Source: Rhodoferax sp. UBA5149 (GTDB lineage Bacteria > Pseudomonadota > Gammaproteobacteria > Burkholderiales > Burkholderiaceae_C). From it: a stretch of DNA of 9,683 nucleotides. The position numbers were made by a program, and so were the translations under genes. Under the pieces are notes generated by a model, which worked only from the letters and a program-made list of their open reading frames with translations, searched no databases and was not told the DNA's origin. Shown piece by piece: positions 5,738 to 9,683 of the stretch. The number at the start of each line of letters is the position of its first letter. Positions within the stretch are counted from its first letter, which is position 1. The stretch lies in the NCBI RefSeq assembly GCF_002413825.1, contig NZ_DHXT01000148.1, positions 2,145 through 11,827 on the forward strand, read 5' to 3'.

Positions 5738-7621
5738 TCAGGCTGCCAAGCGCTTTTCGATTTGCGCTTTTGTCTCTTCGAGTTCTTTCGGAAGGTGGTA
5801 GGCCAGCTGCTGGAACAACTCGGTGTGCAACTTGAGCTCTTCGGTCCAGGCGGCTTTGTCAATGCTGGTCACGGTGTTGAACTGGGCGGCGCTGAAATCA
5901 AGACCGGTCCAGGTGATCTCTTCATAGGTTGGGCTGACGCCAAACAAGTTGTCTTTACCTTGTGCCTGGCCTTCGATGCGGTCAATCATCCACTTGAGCA
6001 CCCGCATGTTTTCGCCGTAGCCGGGCCAGACGAATTTTCCGTCGTCGCCCTTGCGGAACCAGTTCACGCAGAAGATGCTCGGCAGCGTGCCACCTGAAGC
6101 TTCGAGCTTGTGTTCCATGTCCAGCCAGTGCTGGAAATAGTCGCTCATGTTGTAGCCGCAGAACGGCAGCATGGCGAACGGATCGCGGCGCACCACCCCC
6201 ATTTGCCCGACCGCCGCAGCGGTGGTCTCGGAGCCCATGGTGGCGGCCATGTAAACGCCTTCCATCCAGGTACGGGCCTCGGTGACCAGCGGCACGGTGG
6301 TGGAACGGCGGCCACCGAAGATGAAGGCATCAATCGCCACGCCGGCGGGGTTGTCCCATTCCGGGTCGAGCGCCGGGTTGTTGCCGGCCGTCACCGTGAA
6401 GCGTGAGTTCGGGTGCGCCGCCTTGGCGCCGGTTTGCTTGGCAATCTCGGGCGTCCAGTCCTTGCCCTGCCAGTCGATCAGGTGCGCCGGGGTGTTGCCG
6501 TCGTCTTTTTCCATGCCTTCCCACCAGACGTCGCCGTCATCGGTCAGGGCCACGTTGGTGAAGATCACGTTTTTGTCCAGACTGGCCATGCAGTTCGGGT
6601 TGGTCAGCGTGTTGGTGCCGGGGGCGACGCCAAAGTAACCGGCCTCGGGGTTGATGGCGTACATCTTGCCGTCAGCGTGCGGCTTGATCCAGGCGATGTC
6701 GTCGCCGATGGTGGTGACAGTCCAGCCATCAAAGCCAGCGGGGGGCACCAGCATCGAAAAATTGGTCTTGCCGCAAGCGCTGGGGAAAGCGGCTGCCACG
6801 TGGTATTTCTTGCCCTTGGGCGAGGTCACGCCCAGAATCAGCATGTGCTCGGCCAGCCAGCCCTGGTCGCGGCCCATGTTGGACGCAATGCGCAGTGCAA
6901 AACATTTCTTGCCCAGCAGCGCGTTGCCGCCGTAGCCTGAGCCATACGACCAGATTTCGCGCGTTTCAGGGTAATGAACAATGTATTTGTTCTTGTTGCA
7001 AGGCCACTTCACATCCGCCTGACCGATCTCAAGCGGCGCCGCGACGGTGTGCATGCAGGGCACAAAATCACCGTTCACGCCGAGCACGTCGTACACCGCT
7101 TTGCCCATGCGGGTCATGATTTTCTGGTTGACGGCGACATAAGCGCTGTCGGTCAGCTCGATGCCGATGTGGGCAATGTGCGAGCCCAGCGGACCCATCG
7201 AAAACGGCACCACGTACATGGTGCGGCCCTTCATACAGCCGTCAAACAGGGCTTTGGTCTCGCCCGAGCCTTGTTGCAGCAAGGCGCGCATCTCGGCCGG
7301 GGCCATCCAGTTGTTGGTGGGGCCTGCGTTTTCCTTCTTGACGGAGCAGATGAAGGTGCGGTCTTCCACGCGTGCCACGTCGCTGGGGTCGGAGCAGGCC
7401 AGAAAGCTGTTGGGGCGCTTGGTTTCGTTGAGTTTCTTGAAGGTGCCGGCGTCGACCAGCAGCTGGCACAGACGGGCGTACTCTTCGTCGGAACCATCGC
7501 ACCAATAGATGTTGGCCGGCTTGGTGAGGGCGACCATGTCGGCCACCCAGGCGATCAGTCTCGCGTTTTTGACGTAGCTTGGGGCGTTGAGGTTCAGGCC
7601 TTGCATCACAGGTGAGTTCAT
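5738..7621 (-). CDS. pckG: Phosphoenolpyruvate carboxykinase (GTP)
   Basis: A 627-residue cytoplasmic enzyme that converts oxaloacetate plus GTP to phosphoenolpyruvate, CO2 and GDP, the entry step of gluconeogenesis from organic acids. The length is normal for the GTP-dependent family. The active-site P-loop FPSACGKTNFS (279-289) includes the conserved reactive Cys283. The metal-binding kinase-2 region TIGDDIAWIK is at 304-313, FGGRRSTTVPL at 435-445, and the guanine-binding segment FVWPGYGENMRV at 530-541. The SYGSGYGGNALLGKKC stretch (225-240) matches the oxaloacetate/PEP-binding site. The ATG at 7621 has GGAG at 7632-7629 with a 7-base spacer. The gene stands alone, is followed by the terminator at 5630-5659, and has a 412-base upstream region with several symmetric sequences. 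The reading frame is intact and all key residues are present. Confidence 0.98.
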   Translation of the reverse strand: MNSPVMQGLNLNAPSYVKNARLIAWVADMVALTKPANIYWCDGSDEEYARLCQLLVDAGTFKKLNETKRPNSFLACSDPSDVARVEDRTFICSVKKENAGPTNNWMAPAEMRALLQQGSGETKALFDGCMKGRTMYVVPFSMGPLGSHIAHIGIELTDSAYVAVNQKIMTRMGKAVYDVLGVNGDFVPCMHTVAAPLEIGQADVKWPCNKNKYIVHYPETREIWSYGSGYGGNALLGKKCFALRIASNMGRDQGWLAEHMLILGVTSPKGKKYHVAAAFPSACGKTNFSMLVPPAGFDGWTVTTIGDDIAWIKPHADGKMYAINPEAGYFGVAPGTNTLTNPNCMASLDKNVIFTNVALTDDGDVWWEGMEKDDGNTPAHLIDWQGKDWTPEIAKQTGAKAAHPNSRFTVTAGNNPALDPEWDNPAGVAIDAFIFGGRRSTTVPLVTEARTWMEGVYMAATMGSETTAAAVGQMGVVRRDPFAMLPFCGYNMSDYFQHWLDMEHKLEASGGTLPSIFCVNWFRKGDDGKFVWPGYGENMRVLKWMIDRIEGQAQGKDNLFGVSPTYEEITWTGLDFSAAQFNTVTSIDKAAWTEELKLHTELFQQLAYHLPKELEETKAQIEKRLAA

Positions 7622-7653
7622 GAATAAGCTCCAGAATAAAAAATCATCTTTTC

Positions 7654-7698
7654 AAAATGAACGGGTCGATGGGGTCGGTTCCCCAAACCATTCATTTT
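7654..7698 (-). promoter_or_regulatory. Interrupted stem-loop in the pckG leader
   Basis: On the minus strand, AAAATGAATGG (7698-7688) pairs with CCGTTCATTTT (7664-7654) over 11 positions with one G-U pair. Inside it, TGGGG and CCCCA (7685-7681 and 7674-7670) close a 6-base loop. The structure ends 32 bases before the pckG ATG, and a run of six T's follows about 10 bases later. It could affect message stability or early termination. This assumes transcription starts upstream of 7698, which I cannot show. Confidence 0.5.
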
Positions 7699-7805
7699 CA
7701 GAAAGTGGTTTTTTTGTGAATGGGCTGTTGCAATACCTCAAGTCGGCGTGAACGTCGATTTTAAGAACTTGACTGCCGCTTACCTGACAGTTACATCGAA
7801 ATGAT

Positions 7806-7820
7806 ATGCAAAACTTGCAT
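7806..7820. promoter_or_regulatory. 15-bp palindrome upstream of pckG, candidate operator
   Basis: ATGCAA-AAC-TTGCAT is a perfect dyad with 6-base arms, about 185 bases before the pckG start in AT-rich promoter-like DNA. This size and symmetry suit a dimeric regulator of the LacI or GntR kind. The regulator is unknown. Confidence 0.35.
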
Positions 7821-7958
7821 GACGTTATGTGAATCCATGCGCGCGAGCCCATGAGGCGCCCAGGCCTATCTCACGCCGTCATGACTTAGACATGCGGCAG
7901 TTGGCGTGCACCAGGAAGTTGCCAGGGCGCTCGTTATCGGCCCTGACGGCGTCGGCCG

Positions 7959-7978
7959 CAGCCCGCGGCAGCGGGCTG
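7959..7978. terminator. GC-rich hairpin downstream of the small membrane-protein gene
   Basis: CAGCCCGC-GGCA-GCGGGCTG is a perfect 8-base stem with a 4-base loop, one base away from the palindrome at 7980-8002. It lies about 55 bases past the stop of the 46-residue gene on the minus strand. There is no T-tract, so termination would not be classical; 3'-end protection is also possible. Confidence 0.45.
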
Positions 7979-7979
7979 A

Positions 7980-8002
7980 TTTGCTACACGATATGTAGCA
8001 AA
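7980..8002. repeat. 23-bp palindrome TTTGCTACA-N5-TGTAGCAAA
   Basis: Perfect 9-base arms flank a 5-base centre (CGATA), 31 bases after the stop of the 46-residue gene. It shares the GCTA-N9-TAGC layout with the palindrome at 9547-9565. It may be a transcript-end hairpin or a member of a dispersed palindromic family; the tandem GC-rich hairpin beside it supports a 3'-end role. Confidence 0.55.
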
Positions 8003-8033
8003 CTAATCAATAAATACGGGGGATACAGGCCCA

Positions 8034-8174
8034 TCAGGCCATTGAAACGGCGATGAAGGCGAGCAAAAAAATCAGCACAGCACCCGCGAGAGGCAAAACG
8101 AGCGGCATGGAAGATACGACGGCTTCCACCGGGTCGATTTCAGACGCTGGCGTGTGGGGTGTGGGGCTGGACAT
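8034..8174 (-). CDS. 46-residue single-helix membrane protein
   Basis: A very small protein with a polar, proline-rich N-terminus (SSPTPHTPASEIDPVEA) and one predicted membrane helix at about residues 24-44 (PLVLPLAGAVLIFLLAFIAV), ending four residues before the stop or less. The ATG at 8174 has AAGGA at 8185-8181 with a 6-base spacer, which is the main argument that it is real. A longer reading from 8240 lacks an ATG with comparable support. The protein lies 99 bases after the ilvA stop on the same strand, and two hairpins follow it. I do not recognise a family or function. An N-in/C-out or N-out orientation cannot be decided from charge alone. Confidence 0.65.
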   Translation of the reverse strand: MSSPTPHTPASEIDPVEAVVSSMPLVLPLAGAVLIFLLAFIAVSMA

Positions 8175-8273
8175 GGGGATTCCTTGAGTTTTCAGATTCG
8201 TAACAGGCCAAATTTTACCCAAGTGGGCGCCCTCCGACACGGCGCGGCGTTGTTTCGGTCATGACGGTCTCTT

Positions 8274-9477
8274 TTAATGAACCAGCTGCGCGTCAAGTCC
8301 GGCCTGCAGCAACTGGGCCAGCACATCGGCAATATGCTGGGGGCCGCGCGTCTGGATGACCAGCTCCACTTCCACATTCTGGGCCGCCAGCGTGGTGAAA
8401 GCGCGCTGGTGATGCACTTCGTTGATGTTGGCGCCGGCTGCGGCCACGGTGGCGGTGATTTTGGCCAGCGTGCCGGGGATGTCGCGGGCACTGACGCGAA
8501 TGCGCGCCAGCCGCCCGGCGCGCACCATGCCGCGTTCGATGATGGCGGCCAGCAGCAGGGGGTCGATATTGCCGCCACTCAACACCAGCCCGACTCGTTT
8601 GCCTTTGAAACGCTCGGGGTATTTGAGCAGGGCCGCCAGACCGGCCGCACCCGCGCCCTCGACCAGCGTTTTTTCGATTTCCAGCAGCATCACGATGGCC
8701 TGCTCGATATCGCCTTCGTCCACCAGCACCAGGTCAAGACCCAAGCGCGCAATGATGGCCTGCGGAATTTTGCCGGGGGTGCCCACCGCAATGCCTTCGG
8801 CGATGCTGCTGTTGCCTTCGGCGTAGTGCGTGCCCTTGATGGCATTCACCATGGACGGAAAACGCGTGCTTTGCACGCCAATGATTTCGATGCCCGGCTG
8901 GATCGCCTTGGCGGCCGTGGCCATGCCGGCAATCAGGCCGCCGCCGCCCACAGACACCACCAGCGTGTTGAGATCGGGCACCTCCTGCAGCATTTCCAGC
9001 GCGACCGTGCCCTGGCCCGCCACAATGTCGGCGTCGTCGTAAAGGGTGCACAAAGACGAGTTGCTGCTGTTCTGCCAGCAGCAAGGCGTGGGTGCGCGCC
9101 TCGTCCAGCGTATCGCCATGCAACACAATTTCGGCGCCGAAGCCGCGGGTGCGCTCGACCTTGACGCCCGGCGTGAAGCGCGGCATGACGATGACGGCGC
9201 GCAGCCCCAGCCGCTGGGCGTGGTAGGCCACCCCTTGGGCGTGGTTGCCCGCGCTCATGGCAATCACGCCGCGTTGCCGTTCCTCGGCCGTCAGTTGCGC
9301 CAGCTTGTTGCAGGCGCCGCGTTCCTTGAAGGAGGCGGTGAACTGCAGGTTCTCGAATTTGAGGAAAACCTGCGCGCCGGTGATGTCGGACAGGGTGCGG
9401 GACGCCACGAACGGCGTGCGCAGCAGCTGGCCTTGCAGACGCGCGGCAGCGGCTTGGATGTCGTCGAGTTGAACCAT
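8274..9477 (-). pseudogene. ilvA: Threonine ammonia-lyase, split by a one-base insertion
   Basis: IlvA deaminates threonine to 2-oxobutanoate with PLP, the first step of isoleucine synthesis. The first 145 residues (ATG at 9477) carry TASFKERGACNK with the PLP-binding Lys51, and SAGNHAQGVAYHA (75-87). The frame breaks at VFVHP. The matching continuation YDDADIVAGQGTVALE starts at 9041 in another frame, with one extra T in the CCCTTTAC run (9046-9039). Without that base the protein would be 400 residues: catalytic domain with the SVGGGGLIAG PLP-phosphate loop, then one ACT-like domain from about 325 (RIRVSARDIPGTLAKITATV) that would sense isoleucine or valine. That is the short form usual in this group. 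All else is intact, so this is a recent mutation or a sequencing error. Translation as given would yield a truncated, inactive product. Confidence 0.93.
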
Positions 9478-9546
9478 GGACGCATTGTCCGCCGTTTCAA
9501 TGAATGAGCTTGGATAAGCCGCCAGCCCCGTAGGATAAGCGCAGTA

Positions 9547-9565
9547 AGCTATCAAATAGATAGCT
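9547..9565. repeat. 19-bp palindrome AGCTATC-N5-GATAGCT
   Basis: Perfect 7-base arms flank AAATA, in the 105 bases between the SNF2 remnant and ilvA. It has the same GCTA-N9-TAGC core layout as 7980-8002. I recall abundant intergenic sequences of the GCTAT...ATAGC kind in Comamonadaceae, so this is probably a dispersed element. That is recollection, not a search result. Confidence 0.5.
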
Positions 9566-9582
9566 ATTCCAACAACACCGCC

Positions 9583-9683
9583 AAATTTGACGACCCACAC
9601 GCTTTGCGTCTGGCCGATGCGGTGCGCGCGATCCGTGGCCTAGGCCTCCACGGCGGGGTTCCACGGGTCGTCGTGAATGACGG
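9583..9683 (-). pseudogene. Remnant of a SNF2-family helicase C-terminus (runs off right edge)
   Basis: The minus strand reads VIHDDPWNPAVEA, then a TAG stop (9642-9640), then ATDRAHRIGQTQSVWVVKF. This is helicase motifs V-VI of SNF2/RapA-type ATPases, which typically read DPWWNPAVE-Q-ATDRAHRIGQT. The stop replaces the conserved Gln by a single change, CAG to TAG, and one Trp of the usual WW is missing. After VVKF (9583) the usual GT(V/I)EE segment and the C-terminal tail are absent, and the sequence turns into non-coding DNA with a palindrome. The frame from the TAG continues into ilvA without another stop, by chance or after a deletion. The upstream part lies outside the window, so I cannot say whether the gene is otherwise whole. 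Confidence 0.75.

Larger units (their letters stand above)
7622..8033. other. Gene-free region upstream of pckG
   Basis: These 412 bases hold the pckG leader and promoter, and the 3' end of the transcript of the small membrane-protein gene at 8174-8034. I see no convincing gene on either strand; short open frames lack a ribosome binding site and family likeness. Structured elements are the interrupted stem-loop at 7654-7698, the 15-bp palindrome at 7806-7820, and two adjacent hairpins at 7959-7978 and 7980-8002. Composition shifts from AT-rich (about 7620-7840) to GC-rich (about 7840-7980). I could not identify a strong -35/-10 pair for pckG. Confidence 0.6.

Noticed and set aside
7688..7723. 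CCATTCA...TGAATGG stem with a T7 run as a plus-strand terminator
   Set aside because: No plus-strand gene ends here and the T-run lies inside the loop. The pairing with 7654-7664 is longer and more likely.
7869..7996. Open frames with coding-like GC-rich codons on both strands in the pckG upstream region
   Set aside because: Neither strand gives a start with a ribosome binding site or a recognisable family. Local GC richness and the hairpins explain the appearance.
8215..8262. 15-codon reading frame (MTETTPRRVGGRPLG) between ilvA and the 46-residue gene
   Set aside because: It begins 11 bases after the ilvA stop, but the ribosome binding site is poor and no run of regulatory codons or adjacent attenuator is visible. 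Chance is sufficient.
9040..9046. Programmed -1 frameshift at the CCCTTTA heptamer in ilvA
   Set aside because: The heptamer fits the X-XXY-YYZ pattern in the zero frame, but a -1 slip does not lead into the downstream ilvA frame. A +1 shift is needed. Threonine ammonia-lyases are not known to use frameshifting, so a simple insertion is more likely.
1..9683. CRISPR array, tRNA, rRNA, insertion sequence ends or att sites
   Set aside because: I saw no regularly spaced repeats, no tRNA-like cloverleaf with a CCA end, no transposase or integrase sequence, and no matching direct repeats at gene ends.

Overview
The window is GC-rich with tightly packed genes. It looks like a betaproteobacterium of the order Burkholderiales, most likely a Comamonadaceae member near Rhodoferax or Polaromonas. 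That placement rests on gene content, on the protein style (GTP-type PEP carboxykinase, NahR/DntR-like LysR regulator, short IlvA with one ACT domain) and on short GCTA...TAGC intergenic palindromes. It is inference from recognition; no search was run. Almost everything is on the minus strand. The exceptions are a TetR-family gene and one small membrane-protein gene.

Region 1-1694 (minus) is the AmmeMemoRadiSam cluster in the order Memo (amrB), AMMECR1 (amrA), radical SAM enzyme (amrS). Adjacent genes overlap by 11 and 1 bases, so translation is probably coupled. amrS runs off the left edge, with 105 N-terminal residues present. The set is widely conserved, but I know of no firmly established reaction for it, so it is the best candidate here for an under-described system.

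Region 1695-2047 has no intact gene. It holds a decayed minus-strand fragment of a type IV pilus retraction ATPase (PilT/PilU family). At 2048-2671 (plus) lies a TetR-family regulator whose ribosome binding site sits inside a long inverted repeat. The TetR gene converges on a minus-strand group: LysR regulator (5034-4078), metallophosphoesterase (4028-3150) and UspA-type stress protein (3100-2681), each pair separated by 49 bases. Divergent from the LysR gene is a two-helix membrane protein (5162-5581, plus) with a recognisable sigma70-like promoter. A bidirectional intrinsic terminator (5630-5659) separates it from the next gene.

Region 5738-7621 (minus) is pckG, GTP-dependent PEP carboxykinase, the gluconeogenic step from oxaloacetate. 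Its 412-base upstream region contains an interrupted stem-loop in the presumed leader, a 15-bp palindrome, and two tandem hairpins that lie just after the next gene upstream. That gene encodes a 46-residue single-helix membrane protein (8174-8034). Upstream of it is ilvA (9477-8274), threonine ammonia-lyase, split by a one-base insertion. The right edge (9583-9683, minus) is the conserved C-terminal helicase motif of a SNF2-family ATPase, interrupted by an amber codon and then truncated.

The window is therefore mostly housekeeping and central-metabolism genes, with three broken genes (pil ATPase, ilvA, SNF2 helicase) and several unusual intergenic inverted repeats.
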